From: Wyeomyia smithii
Taxonomy: Eukaryota > Arthropoda > Insecta > Diptera > Culicidae
Assembly: GCF_029784165.1 (NCBI RefSeq)
Contig: NC_073696.1
Location: forward strand, 177,313,825-177,377,824
Length of the DNA: 64,000 nucleotides
Direction: 5' to 3'
Below the pieces are notes generated by a model. That model was not told the origin of the DNA, made no database searches, and saw only the letters and a list, made by a program, of their open reading frames with translations. Both the position numbers and the translations under genes were made by a program. This document shows positions 31,422 through 42,790 of this stretch, piece after piece. The first letter of the stretch is position 1; each line of letters begins with the position of its first letter.

Positions 31422-32558
31422 GGTGATCACGAAGTGATAATGAATAACCAAGTGCAGTGCGGGACGACAGCGAAGAATAGAAAGTGTTCAACGACATTAA
31501 AAGAAAAATATATAAACTATTATTATTGTTTAAAACCAAAGATAAAAACAGCACCAATAAAGCAACAACAGCAGCAATAACAACATCACAGCCAACCAAC
31601 CAACGAGCAAGCAACACTCCCCTCCAATCAACACAGCAACAGTGGGGAATTCGACAAGTACTAGACATACAACGCATACAGGAACTCGCCAGACGGCTAA
31701 AAACCACCAAAAGAAACCCGACAAGAAGGATACGGTACCACCAACGTCAGTGAGAGAATAAACAAAGTACAACAACAGAAGCAGAATTAGCCCCAATAAC
31801 AATAGAAGTAGTAGCATCATTATACACAACAGCAACTACAACACCTATAGCAACATAATCAACAATATAATCAGCAACAAGCAGCAACATTAAGAAACAG
31901 CAACAACTATGATAAGTAGAATTTTTTTTGTACTAAATGACCAAGCAAAGACTATAAGAATTAGTCATTAGCAATAAAGAAATAGCAATATTTGAAGTAA
32001 CAGCTTTTAAAATTTTACAAAAATACTATATGTGTTATTTAACTAAAATATTAAAATTTTACGATAAATCATTTAATTATTCATTCGAAAAGGGCAGTAT
32101 GAGTAATAGACATTACTACGCCTATATAAGCAAAAAGTATAGCACAATTATAGCACGTACACAATCATATTAATAATATTTTTTTGAACTGTTTAAAAAA
32201 ATACTATTTTCTATGACTTTTGCTTATAATAACAATTTGCTAGTTCAATAGCGTAACTCAGTTTCTGTTAAGAATTTGTACCATGAAAACACTTACACTT
32301 GTGCAAAGATTGTATTGAAGAAATTTTTTTTAATGCATTACAACTATTTTTAAAAATCATATTACCAAAAATTTCTCTAATACTTAGTAGAACAAAAATT
32401 TAACCTCGAATCCTACCCAACTTTACAAAATGGTTTTACACAACGAAACCCATTTTTCATAACTTATACCAGTAAAATAGTAAATAAACATTATAACAAT
32501 ACAACGATTCCTTTTTCCCGAATTAAATTTTCTTGATGTTTGGAAAATAACAAACAAA
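31422..32558 (+). other. Gypsy family B leader, right part, and AT-rich sequence
   Basis: After the target duplication the A-rich leader resumes. 31480-31870 is rich in CAA/CAG triplets and would encode Gln runs, but is full of stops. From about 31920 the sequence is very AT-rich, with a TATA-like tatataag near 32130. No gag is found. Confidence 0.4.
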
Positions 32559-32951
32559 ATGGGTCTCAGTGCGATACATAACGTACTATCGCAGCTTGAG
32601 AAAAATAAGGTGAACCCGATCGCAGTCGAAAACTCCAATGAATTAAAACAACTAGTTTATTCACTAGAAGAAGAAAAATTATTACGAATCATAAAAATTA
32701 ATAAAACGTCCATAATAATGAGAGCAACAAAAGAAGCCTTTGAATTCATCATACTTTTCGGAAAAAGGTCAACCACACATAAAACGCTACATAGACATGC
32801 CTTAGAAATTATGCCAACTGTTCGGATAGAATCGAACCACTTTTTTGCAGCAGTGTTGATTTGCACAGCTCAAACTAGAAGAGAATTTATTTACAGAAGT
32901 TTAGTGTTATTTTTAGTTTCCGTTTTAAATATTTTTAAAAGCTTACAATAA
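32559..32951 (+). CDS. Unrecognised ORF of 130 codons
   Basis: Open from ATG 32559. The sequence MGLSAIHNVLSQLEKNKVNP is followed by a charged helical stretch (LKQLVYSLEEEKLLRIIKI) and a hydrophobic C-terminus. It matches no retroelement domain that I know. It lies between a gypsy leader and the BEL2 LTR. AT-rich context makes chance unlikely to be excluded. It may be a relic or a spurious frame. Confidence 0.25.
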   Translation: MGLSAIHNVLSQLEKNKVNPIAVENSNELKQLVYSLEEEKLLRIIKINKTSIIMRATKEAFEFIILFGKRSTTHKTLHRHALEIMPTVRIESNHFFAAVLICTAQTRREFIYRSLVLFLVSVLNIFKSLQ

Positions 32952-32959
32952 ATAGTTTC

Positions 32960-33523
32960 GCCTATATTTTCCTTCTTGCACGCCACAAGTTCCTCTACCA
33001 ATTTGCGATCTTCCAAATTGCCTATCTCAGCGCACTGTTTTTGCCTGCTATTCGAATCCTGTTATAGTGCACTAATTAATCACTGGTTTTTATTTCAATT
33101 ATTTCGGTTTACTTACGATCGTTTGTGTTTTTTTCTATTTTAATCTCTTCTTTTCAGGTTACATACAACAGGTGCTGCGGTCGCTGTGGGTAAGTACACG
33201 CGTTTGTTATTATGTGTCTTCTAATATTTTCTATCTACTTACAGGTGAATAAATCTTCGACTACTATTAACTATGTCTTCCGAACTACTTCTGCTTTGCA
33301 AACTAATGTGTTTTAATTTTAATTTGCACTAATAATTCGCAATATAAATTTGGAAATCTTAAAACTTTCTCACTCACTAATGAAAACTGGTTGCTTATCT
33401 TCCTCCCTATTGTTCAAATCTCGCTGTCAGGCAGCTGCCAATCTAGAGGGTACATTCCGTCTGGCCGTCGGCGCTTACACCGTCGGGCCGCACTGTGGGC
33501 GCAACATACCCCAGCCCGTAACA
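32960..33523 (-). repeat. 3' LTR of BEL2 (left boundary uncertain)
   Basis: On the minus strand the LTR begins TGTTACGGGCTGGGG at 33523, immediately after the Pol stop codon region. It contains TATA- and polyA-like AT-rich sequence and CT-rich blocks. The far end could not be fixed because no second copy was found beyond 38882. Confidence 0.55.
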
Positions 33524-33535
33524 TCCGGTGGGTCC

Positions 33536-35905
33536 TCAAGAAGTCTCGGATTTACCGTCACGTACCTCGAGCACCGCCAAGTTTGCTACTGCACGACGGA
33601 ATACTCCTCCGGCCGTTCTGACGTTCGCTTGCCTGATCCGCCCGTCCGTTCCGCTAAACACCTGTTCAACGATACCTCTGGTCCAGCACTTCCGGTTTTT
33701 CCCGTCGACGATGAACACCAAATCGTTCACTTCCAACGGCTTCTGATCGTCGAACCACTTCGTCCGCTTGTTAATGGGCAAATATTCCTTGGTCCACCTT
33801 TCCCAAGTCCGGTTAGCTACGTCTTGGGACCGCTTGTAGGCATCTCGCAGGGCTTCTGCAGCATCGATGGAACTATCTACTCTCATGTCCGCTATTGTGA
33901 CCGTTTCTCGGAGAAAATGGTTCGGGGTGATCGCTTCTTCATTGCCTGGCTCTTGAGGCATGTACGTCAACGGTCGAGAGTTGATTGCATCTTCCGTCTC
34001 CGCTAGAACCGTTAGCAGCACTTCATCCGTGAGGGTTCGTCCATCGTCCAACGCCTTCAAGCTTTCCTTCACTGACCGCACCATTCGCTCCCATATTCCG
34101 CCCATGTGCGGCGTTGCTGGTGAAGTGAAATGCCATGCTGTCGCTACACTACCTATAGCCTCTGCACATTCATAGTGGATTTTCCGCATCTCGTTGGCGG
34201 TACCTCGGAAGCACGTAGCATTGTCCGAGAAGATTTCTGCCGGTGCTCCGTGCGCTTTGCTGAACCTTCGGATGGCCATCATGCAGGATTGTGTAGTGAG
34301 TGTATGGACGACTTCGAGATGCACTGCGCGTATGGCAAGACAGGTGAAGACTGCGACCCACCTTTTTACCTTTTTCCGGCCAATGACGACTTCGATGGGA
34401 CCCAAATAGTCTATGCCCACCGCACTAAATGGCCGAAGATAAGGCGTTGTTCGCTGTATCGGAAGCGGACTCATCCGCGGAGCAACTGGTAGACATCGAT
34501 GCACTTTGCACCAAGTGCACTGTCGCGTTATCTGAGAAATCGCACTTCGGATATTTGGGATCCAGAATCGCTGGCGAAGCTCGTTTACCACGGTCTCCTT
34601 ATTAGCGTGTCCGAAGTTCGCATGATAAAATTGAATCAATTTCCCGGTCAGCCCATGCTTCCGCGGTAAGATGATGGGAAATCTCTTATCGAACGGTATG
34701 TCAGTCGACGTTTCCATTCGACCGCCCATTCGCAGAACACCGTCCTGATCCAGGATTGGTGTGAGCTTGTAGATGCTACTGGATTTACCTATCTTTTCGG
34801 GTTCCTGTCCCGGCTTTAGTTCAAGGTTCGTCATCAGTACACTCATTTCGTCTGGAAACTCATCGAACTGCGCTTGTTTCCACAGAACGATCTCGGCCTT
34901 CGCTAATTCCTCCTGGCTAAGGGGTTTTTGGACCGAAGAACGCCGAGCTTTGATCAGCTGCAGTTGCTTCTCTGTCGCCTCCGTCGTGATGATCGGTACG
35001 CTATTTTTCCTGCGAAAGCAGTTGCTTATGAAGCGCAATGCGTATGCTGTTCCCCTTAACAACGTAGTCCACCGGGAACATCTTTTGTCTGTGATCACTT
35101 CGTGAAACATTACAGATCCTCTTGCTTCCTCGATCGTATCATCAATCTGCGTGTCGGTAATCGGCCATTGATCTTTTGACTGGTACAGGAAAGAAGGGCC
35201 AGTGAACCATTCACTATCGCTTTGCAGAATCGGGTCTCGACTCCATTTGGTCAAAACATCGGCTATGTTGAGCTTTGTTGAGATCCACCGCCAATCTGGT
35301 GCCCGTGTCAGCTCCAGAATTTCTCCGATCCTAAATGCGACAAATTGTTTGAATTTGTGCTGATCCGAGCGGATCCAACTGCCCACGGTTCTGGAGTCTG
35401 TCCAGAAATAACACTGGTCGATTTTGAGAGTGTGCGTTGTGAAGATAGTTTCACTCAACCGTGCACCCAAGACAGCGGCCATCAGCTCCAGCCGGGGGAT
35501 CGATTGGCGTTTCAGCGGGGCTACCTTGGACCGAGACATGACCAGACTGCACCGCACCACTCTTTCGACTACGACACGCAAGAACGCGACACATCCGTAT
35601 GCATGTTCGCTGGCATCGGTGAAGACATGCAGTTCAATCGATTCGACCTTAGAAGATAAAACGTCTCCGAGATAGCAACGGGGGACGCGAATGTTCTCTA
35701 CGTCCGACAACAAGCCTATCCAACGCTTCCACATGTCCCAGCAGTCGCTCCTAATCTCTTCGTCCCAGTCACAGCCGCTTCGCCATAGATGTTGGACAAG
35801 GATCTTCCCGTGAATGGTGAATGGTGAAAGCATGCCCAGCGGATCGAAAAAGCTCATGACGCAGCTGAGTACTGTTCGTTTAGTAGGTCGTTTGTCTCCA
35901 TGCAA
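33536..35905 (-). pseudogene. BEL2 RT thumb, RNase H, integrase and DUF5641
   Basis: 789 open codons. It begins after the deletion with PTKRTVLSCVMSFFDPLGML (RT connection). RNase H: LHVFTDASEHAYGCVAFL, PRLELMAAVLGARL, FWTDSRTVGSWIRSD. Integrase: KLIQFYHANFGHANKETVV and CTWCKVHRC (zinc site), SAVGIDYLGPIEV (first Asp), IFSDNATCFRG (second Asp), GGIWERMVRSVKESLKALDD (Glu). The C-terminal DUF5641-like domain ends KWFDDQKPLEVNDLVFIVDG and a basic tail, stopping next to the 3' LTR. Integrase looks complete, so this is the best-preserved BEL integrase in the window. Confidence 0.88.
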
Positions 35906-38756
35906 ATAAGGAAGAAGCTCGAAAACCGATTAAAACGGACATCAGAGGTACAAGCATGTCTGGTCCCTTCAGCAATTTGGAATTGAGGGACACCCCGTGT
36001 ACTGCAGCTGCAGCATCCCAAATGAGCCGTACCTTCTCAGGTTTTTTTGGGTTCCGGACAACGTTTAAGGGAAGATACCACACTTTACCGGTTTCCGTGT
36101 TGGCGAGTTCTTCCGCCGTTGCCACGTGAGCGTACCCCTTCTCCAGGTACTCTTCGATTTGTCGGTGGACGTTTTGACGTAGTTTCAAGTCCTTCAGCAG
36201 CCTCTTCTCCAGCTGCTTCATCCTTTTCAAGGCCATCGGATAGCTGTCGGGAAACGTCGGATCATCTGTGTTCCAAAGAAGTCCAGTCTCGAAGCGATCC
36301 CCGATTCGTTTGGTGGTTAGCTCTAATATCTTCCGCGCTCTTTCGTCTTTAACAGATTCTCGCGGCACGCTTACCACTGATTCCTCCAACGCGTAGTGGG
36401 ATTTAAGGAGGTCGTACAGGGTTTCGTTGGTGACGTCTTGATGCACACCTAGGTAGGCTCCACTCGCTTCCGCAGTATTTGTTTGCCTCGGGCCGTAAAC
36501 TGTCCAGCCGAGTTTACATCGCACTGCAATCGGATCCGCTACTGAACCAATCTTCGCCTCAATCGGGGCGAACGTGTGGATGTTGTTCAACCCGATTAGT
36601 ATTTCCGGCCGTCCGTTGTACGACGGGATAGGTAGTCCGCGCATGTAGGCGTACTGGTCCAAAAGTTCTTCAGCATCCAGTTTTTGTTGTGGCAGCATCA
36701 ATTTCCCAACTGTACGCACGGTTTTCAGTAAAAGCTTTTCATCCGCATCTAACGCCGACACCCAGAGGTTCAGCCGCCGGGACTCTTTCTCCACTCGTGC
36801 GATATCGGCAGTCCATTTAATCGTGAGCTTCTCCGCGACGCCGACAGCTCCCAGCCGGTCCACCAAGCTTTTCTCCACTAGCGTAACTGATGCTCCCTCG
36901 TCTAGGAACGCCAAAACTGTAACGGTCCGTTCGCCGCAATGAAGGTTCACGGGAATCATCCGGAAAAACGTTACATTGTCGGCCCGAATATGAGCGCTCA
37001 CTACGCCTTGCACCGGATGTAGGAGAGGATTGTGGGCTTCTCTGCACTCACCGACGTTGCATCGCAGTTTAAACTTGCACTGGGCAGTTCCGTGATCGTT
37101 GAGGCACACCTGGCAAAGCTTGAAACGATCAACTATCCTCTTCCTATCAACATACAGCAGCTTCTTGAAGTCTTCACAGTACCGTAATCGATGATCCGTG
37201 CGCTCACACACCCTGCATGGCTTTTGCTTCTTCCGCTCTTCGTTGCCGGCCCCACTCGTGTACTCGCCATGGTTGTAGACCGCACCTTTCTCCTTGACTC
37301 TTCCTTTTCCTAGCTGAACTTCCGCAACGGGTTTGCTCAGCGGCTTGTAGTCCAGGCACACGTTTGCTGCGCAGGCCTCCGCAACAATTTCCGAAATAAA
37401 ATTGGTGAAGGTCCGTAGTGTCACCCGCTTTTTGCCACGTTTGTAGCGCACCCACTCACGCTTGTCGTTGTCGGGAAGTTTATCAACTAAGTCCTGAATC
37501 AGTAGTGGATTCACCATATGCTGCTTCAGCTCAGCTGCTTCCAGATGCTCGCAAAGCTGCTCCACTGCGGTCCCAAAGGGAACGAAGCTGGCCAGTTTTC
37601 CCGCCTTCGGCGGCTCTAACTTCCGAACCTTCTCAAGATGGCATTGCAGAAGTTGTTCCGGCCGACCGTACAAAATGCGCAACTTCTCGACGACTTTTGG
37701 GACCGATTGCGGGAGAAGTAATTGTCCACGTACCATTTCCAAGGCTGGACCCTTCAAGCATTCTTGAAGTCGAACTAGGTTCTCAACATCGCTGAATCCG
37801 CACGCTTCGTTGGAAGCTTGGAACGAACTGTAAAACAGCGGCCATTCCTCCGGTTTTCCTGAGAAAGTGGGAAGTTTCTTAGTGACCCCACTTCTCGCCG
37901 CCAGGTGAGCTTTAGTCGGCCCCGATCGCTGCTGCCCCCGCCTATTTCGGTTCGTTTGGTCTGTTTTGTCCTTCGGCTTGATCTTTTCAGGCTTTTCTTC
38001 CTCTGCATCTTCGCCGTTTTCGTCTTCTTCTTCTTCACTGGAACTTTCGTCTTCACTGGAGGCATCTTCTTCGTCGTTTTCGTTTTGCTCGGTGGACTGT
38101 TGTTTTCCAAAGGCTTTCGGTATCTTCAACGGATTTCCGGAACTGCTTGGTATTGGAACGACCGAAGACAACGATTCGACCATTTTCCCAGCCGCATTCA
38201 GCTTTTGCATCTCTTCGTCTAGGCTTGCCATCTCGTTCCGGAACTCCTCATGTCGTTCTTTCATTCGCCGAACCTGCATCCTTCTCTCCATTAAAACTCG
38301 TTCCTGGCGAGCATATTCCTCTTCTTCTTCCTCCTCACGAAGTTGCTGTTCGAGCAACAGTCGCTTCTGTTCCAGAGCTCGCTTAATCTCCCTTTCTTTC
38401 CTCTTTAGCACCGCCTCCGCTTCCATTTCTTGTTCCAGCCGTTTTCGATTTTCCTCCATCTCCTTCAGCTGTTGTTCCACGGATTTGGCGATTTCGGGAT
38501 TTTTCTTACCGCTACCCTTGCCCCTTTTGATTTCCTTCTCCTTCCTGTATTTCAGAGCAAGTGCTTTGCAGGACTCAGCCGTGCAGAACCACCTTTTATC
38601 CAACTTAGTCTCGTCGACAATACCCACACAGCGGTTGTGGTACCAAGATTCGCAGCCGTCGCACCCAACCATCCCCTCATTGGATGTCGAAATCTCGCCG
38701 CATGCTGCGCACGGTGTTTGCGTGAGGTCCAGACCTGGCTCGGCAGATTCACTCAT
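35880..38756 (-). pseudogene. BEL2 Gag (PHD finger, coiled coil), protease and RT N-terminus
   Basis: The frame is open from 38882, but the likely start is the Met at 38756 (MSESAEPGLDLTQ), directly before a PHD-type finger: CAACGE ... CDGCESWYHNRC ... WFCTAESC. A long Lys/Glu/Arg coiled coil follows, then an acidic run (EDESSSEEEEDE). Gag capsid-like DUF1759: LPTFSGKPEEWPLFYSSFQA. Zinc motif: CRVCERTDHRLRYC ... CQVCLNDHGTAQC. Protease: VLAFLDEGASVTLVE. RT begins KVRLIWDAAAAVHGVSLNS and breaks off after VLIGFR, before motif A. A deletion then fuses it to the RT thumb in another frame. Confidence 0.88.
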
Positions 38757-38799
38757 GGTGATTTGAAAGACTTCTGATCCGTTTCTCTTTTTATTTATT

Positions 38800-38905
38800 T
38801 TTGAGACAACAATAACAGGAATATTTTTGAGACAACAATAACAGGAATACTTCCGCGCGCAACCGTGAGCGCCTGAGGGCAACCGTGAGTGTCGCTGTGC
38901 TTATA
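38800..38905. repeat. Two small tandem duplications upstream of BEL2 gag
   Basis: A 24-bp unit (ttttgagacaacaataacag plus ggaata) is present twice at 38803-38850. A second duplication, gcaaccgtgag, occurs at 38862 and 38880. They lie in what should be the BEL2 5' leader, where the 5' LTR is not found. Confidence 0.65.
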
Positions 38906-40107
38906 GTTAAATTGAAAAGGTATACATGGTGTGGCATGATCGTTTGGATGTTTACATTTCGTAAGCCACCGGTCGTTCGACGACTTACAACTAGAACGCA
39001 AGGTTATTGTTTTAAACGATTCATAATGAGGATGTTTTGTCATTTATCGGTTTGGCCAACGATTAATAATAAGGAATGCTCTAGAATGCTATGTTATTGC
39101 AAGGTGTTTTCTGCGTGTTAAGTAAACCCTGTAGCAAGCTAATGTTCCAGTTTACTTTTTATGCCAACGTGACGAAACATTGGGTAATTTTCTTGGGGTG
39201 TTGCGTCACACTTCTGATATCAACCAAAAGAGGGATAGTAACGCACCACACAGCCTATGAAAGGAAACTGGGTGGTAAAATAATAGGCTGTGTTTACTAA
39301 AACCCAATAATAGATACCCAATAGCATGCTCAACCTAAATATATAAAATTATTTAACTTCACAGTGTTACAAAAACTCAATAAAAAGTCGTTTATAACTA
39401 ATCTTTTATAAACAATACAAAATAACGTTTAAACAACATGCAAATTAACCAGTCAAATAAATTCAAAATCATTTTTTAGCTATGCAACAACTGATCAGAA
39501 AGGTCGACTATCCAGACAATTGTTACTAACACACATATCAATTTCAATTTCATCCAAGTCGAAGTGCACATGACTGGAAATGAGATTTGCAATATCTACC
39601 AAAATAAAATGTAGATTTATGAATAAAAAAAAAATTTCAGCGTATAATATAAGAAATATATTAAATCCTTAACACTAATTATATAGAGCATTCATAAATA
39701 ACATCTAGAATTTTAAACTGTCTCATCAACCCTACATTAATCAAATTACAATTCATTAAAGAGCACATAAAAATCTTATCCTCACAATCAAAATCAAAAA
39801 TCACAATCAAAACATAAACAGAATCTTTTCATAACAAACACAATCAAATTATAATAACACCACAAAAACCAAATTACGACCAACAGAAAAACATCCTTTT
39901 TTAAGCATCATTATACACAAATATTTGCAAGAAAAAAAAAGTGTTATTTAATTATTTACATTATATGAATATCAAAATTTGTGAGAAGCAAAAGGAGACA
40001 GACGTTTAGTTTCTAGAGTAATTTCATTGTCATAATCTTAATCTCGTAAAGAGGGATTGTTGAGTGTAATGCAACGATTGGTGCTCGATTCATACAGCAC
40101 GCAAAAT
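38906..40107. other. AT-rich spacer before gypsy family B
   Basis: Small open frames (38885-39121, 39091-39300) lack motifs. 39330-40000 is A/C-rich with many short A runs. It could contain the U3 of the following LTR, but similarity to LTR copy 1 begins only at 40108. Nothing else seen. Confidence 0.35.
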
Positions 40108-40365
40108 GCAAGTATTTCGGCAATTGCATTTGCCTATAAAAGCGAATCGATTTTAATAAAGAATGAGATTAATTAATTAGCATTCCGCAGTCACTGGTCT
40201 ACTCCAGTTCGTCTCACCGGAAAAGCTATAAGAACAAAGAGGTCTTATCATTGCGAACGGGTTGACTTTCGTCGACTCCGTCACCGCTATTAGAGAAACC
40301 TCCCGTAGTTCCGCCGGTTGTTCCGCACCAAAATTTTATAATTTGAAAGTTATTAAGATTAACTC
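40108..40365 (+). repeat. Gypsy family B LTR, copy 2 (5' LTR of 40.1-45.9 kb relic)
   Basis: Shares more than 90% by eye with 24806-25050. It includes the TATA box TATAAAAG (40135-40142) and AATAAA (40158 region). The upstream part of copy 1 (24722-24805) has no counterpart here. The sequence after the LTR (agattaactctaag) lacks the TGGCG primer site found after copies 1 and 3. Confidence 0.7.
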
Positions 40366-40548
40366 TAAGACGAGATAAGACGAGTAATAGCTTCCTCGAA
40401 AAAAAAAAATAAAAGCATTACTTCGATTCATTATTTAACAGTGAAGTGTAGTTTATGTAGAAGTGATGAGCAAGTGAATCTTGAAAAAGCGTGAAAGAAT
40501 TTTCAATCTTTGAACAAATTCAATCAAAACGAATAATATTCGATAATA

Positions 40549-41720
40549 ATGGCCCAATATGACGGCAACCGCGATCTCGCAGCAGCAGAAAACGAGATGC
40601 TGCGGGCTCGATTAGTTGAACAGAATCAACAAATACAGCAACTCATGCTGCAAAACAACGAGCAGGAACGACCGCTCGACCGAAGCACGCAGGAAAATTC
40701 GATGCAGACACACCAAATTCTGAGGGATCTGCCATGTTTCACCGGGGACACAGTGAAGCTAAACAGCTTTTATAAAAGCCATCGACAATATTATGCCGCT
40801 ATTTAGACAAGTAGAAGGTACACCTGTCTACACTGTCTGGATGTAGGCGATAAGATCAAAAATTATAGCAGAGGCCGATTCAGTCTTAGAACTGTACGGC
40901 ACCGAAGCAAATTGGGAAGATATAAAAAACACACTAATAACCCACTTCAGCGATAAGAGAGACGAAGCCTTTCTTACAAAAGCACTTTTCAGAGTGAAAC
41001 AAACCGGTACCGCAGAAGAACTATACGGCACTGTTTCTCATTACCTTTCATTACTGCTTAATTTAATGCATCTTAATGAACAAAATGCAGATGTGATAGC
41101 AGCCAAGAAAACGTTCTTTCAAGAGCTAGGCTTAAAAGTTTTCCTAGCAGAATTAGTAGAGCCCCCTGGGCATATTTTCAGAGCACAATCACCTAAAACC
41201 CTTAGAGAAGCTTTGAGAATATGTCTAGATGAAATAAATTTTACTTCACAAAGAAATTACAACCGTGCGATTCCTCAACCAGGACCCTCAAAACAAACTC
41301 CTCCACTACCACCCAGAAAACTTCGTATGTAACAACAATTTCCAAAATTCCATCAGCAACAACCGTTCCCAGATTTCCACAATTTTTAAAATTCCAACAA
41401 TAACCGTTTCCCAGATTTCCGCAACAATTTCCAAAATACCAACAGCAATCGTTTTCTGAATTTCCACAACAACAATTCTCGAAATTCCAACAACAACAAC
41501 CATTTACTAGATTTCCACAACAGACATTCCCAAGATTCCAACAACAACCATTTTCTAGATTCCCACAGCAAAATCAATTCCAACCAAACCCGAATAACTA
41601 AAATGTGTTCGCCCCAAGACCAAGCTTCGAACAAAAACCAACACCAATGGAAGTAGACCACTGTATACGATCTAGAAATATTAATTACATGAAACGACCT
41701 AGCTTCCACATGAGAGAATT
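40549..41720 (+). pseudogene. Gypsy family B gag
   Basis: The ATG at 40549 starts MAQYDGNRDLAAAENEMLRA, a coiled-coil-like N-terminus. The capsid starts at LPCFTGDTVKLNSF and continues in a second frame (EADSVLELYGTEANWED ... ITHFSDKRDEAFLTKALF) and in 40994-41332 (LSLLLNLMHLNEQNADVIAA). The C-terminus (41335-41720) is a Gln/Phe/Pro repeat region, with words like FPQQ and FQQQ, ending PTPMEVDHCIRSRNINYMKR. At least three frameshifts or stops. A capsid fragment of the same family is at 50909-51219. Confidence 0.78.
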
Positions 41721-42094
41721 TTGCTCCAAAACCATTTTTTAAAAACCCACTACCACTAACCCAACCAAGACCACTTCCAAGAATTTTCTTATCAACATCA
41801 CCTCCAGAACCGCTTAAAACCGCGGATGTTGACCAGAATAGATCAGTACGCTCAAAACTTGTAAACTACATGAATCGACCCCAGCCTTCACAAACCAATT
41901 TATCTCAAAGAAAACCATTCGGCCAAAGAACTCAATTCACACCCTCTACTCGAATAAATGAAATCAGAAATATGAAAGAAACTTACCCCGAATCGTGGAA
42001 AAATAAGACATGTTTTTCTTATCCCCAAGATTATCATTACTACCCTGAAAGTCAATCATACTATCAGGACAACCATGTTGAAAACCCGAAATAG

Positions 42095-42790
42095 ATGAAC
42101 AACCAGAATCATCATCTGCAAAAAAATCAAATGGAAATCCAAGAATGTGACGATAGCCCAAATTTTCAACTGACAGTAAGCCATCAATTTCCCGGGATAA
42201 ACCTAAAGAAATATATCCCATTCATAAAGTTACCAACATGTCAAGGGTTTGAACTTAAACTCTTGATTGATACTGGCGCAAATAAAAATTATTTATCCCC
42301 TAATTTAATTAACAAATCTTCTAAACTACCAGCACCTACAATAATTTCAAACATATAAGGAAAACACGTTAGGTCAAACAGAAAAAAGTTTTAAATTCCA
42401 CGTATTTGATTTTCTTACATTTTTCCACGGCCTGATTGGATATGAAACTCTTCAAGAACTTGGAGCAAATATCGATGCAACAGATAACACCCTCACAATT
42501 TTGGGAACTAAATTTCAAATGCAAAAGAAATACCCAGAAGTATTTTCCAAAACAATCGCAGAAAAGTCCATTTGTCACACATAAATACCAGAATCCGAAC
42601 CCACTGGTGAATTTTTATTAGAAGAAGATTTCGAAGTCTCATCTAAATTGCACATATGCGCTGGTCTTTACCAAGCCAACAATCACAAAGCCGTAGTTGC
42701 TCTACGCAACCATTCACCAACGTGCCAGACTATTTCACTTGATTATCCATTTGAAATATCTCTAAAAAATTTCGAATCCAGTGGAAAACG
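42095..42790 (+). pseudogene. Gypsy family B protease
   Basis: The frame at 42095-42358 contains IKLPTCQGFELKLLIDTGAN, the aspartic protease active site (DTGA), followed by NYLSP. A second frame continues with FHVFDFLTFFHGLIGYETL and a linker up to about 42780. One frameshift at about 42358 and one stop near 42585 separate the parts. The protease would process Gag-Pol in the particle. Confidence 0.78.

Larger units (their letters stand above)
32960..38882 (-). mobile_element. BEL/Pao LTR retrotransposon BEL2 (one LTR found)
   Basis: Two long minus-strand ORFs (1000 and 789 codons) cover Gag, protease, RT start, RNase H, integrase and DUF5641. Only the 3' LTR is recognisable; the sequence right of 38882 does not carry the expected end CCCGTAACA by eye. 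The ORFs overlap by 26 bp in different frames at 35880-35905, where the RT catalytic core has been deleted. The element belongs to the same lineage as BEL1 (shared PHD finger and Gag blocks) but is a different family. Confidence 0.82.

Noticed and set aside
38020..38110. TTC microsatellite
   Set aside because: On the minus strand it encodes the Asp/Glu-rich segment of BEL2 Gag inside an open frame.
41335..41600. CAA-type microsatellite
   Set aside because: It reads as the Gln/Phe/Pro-rich tail of gypsy Gag with family-typical ending, so it is decayed coding sequence.
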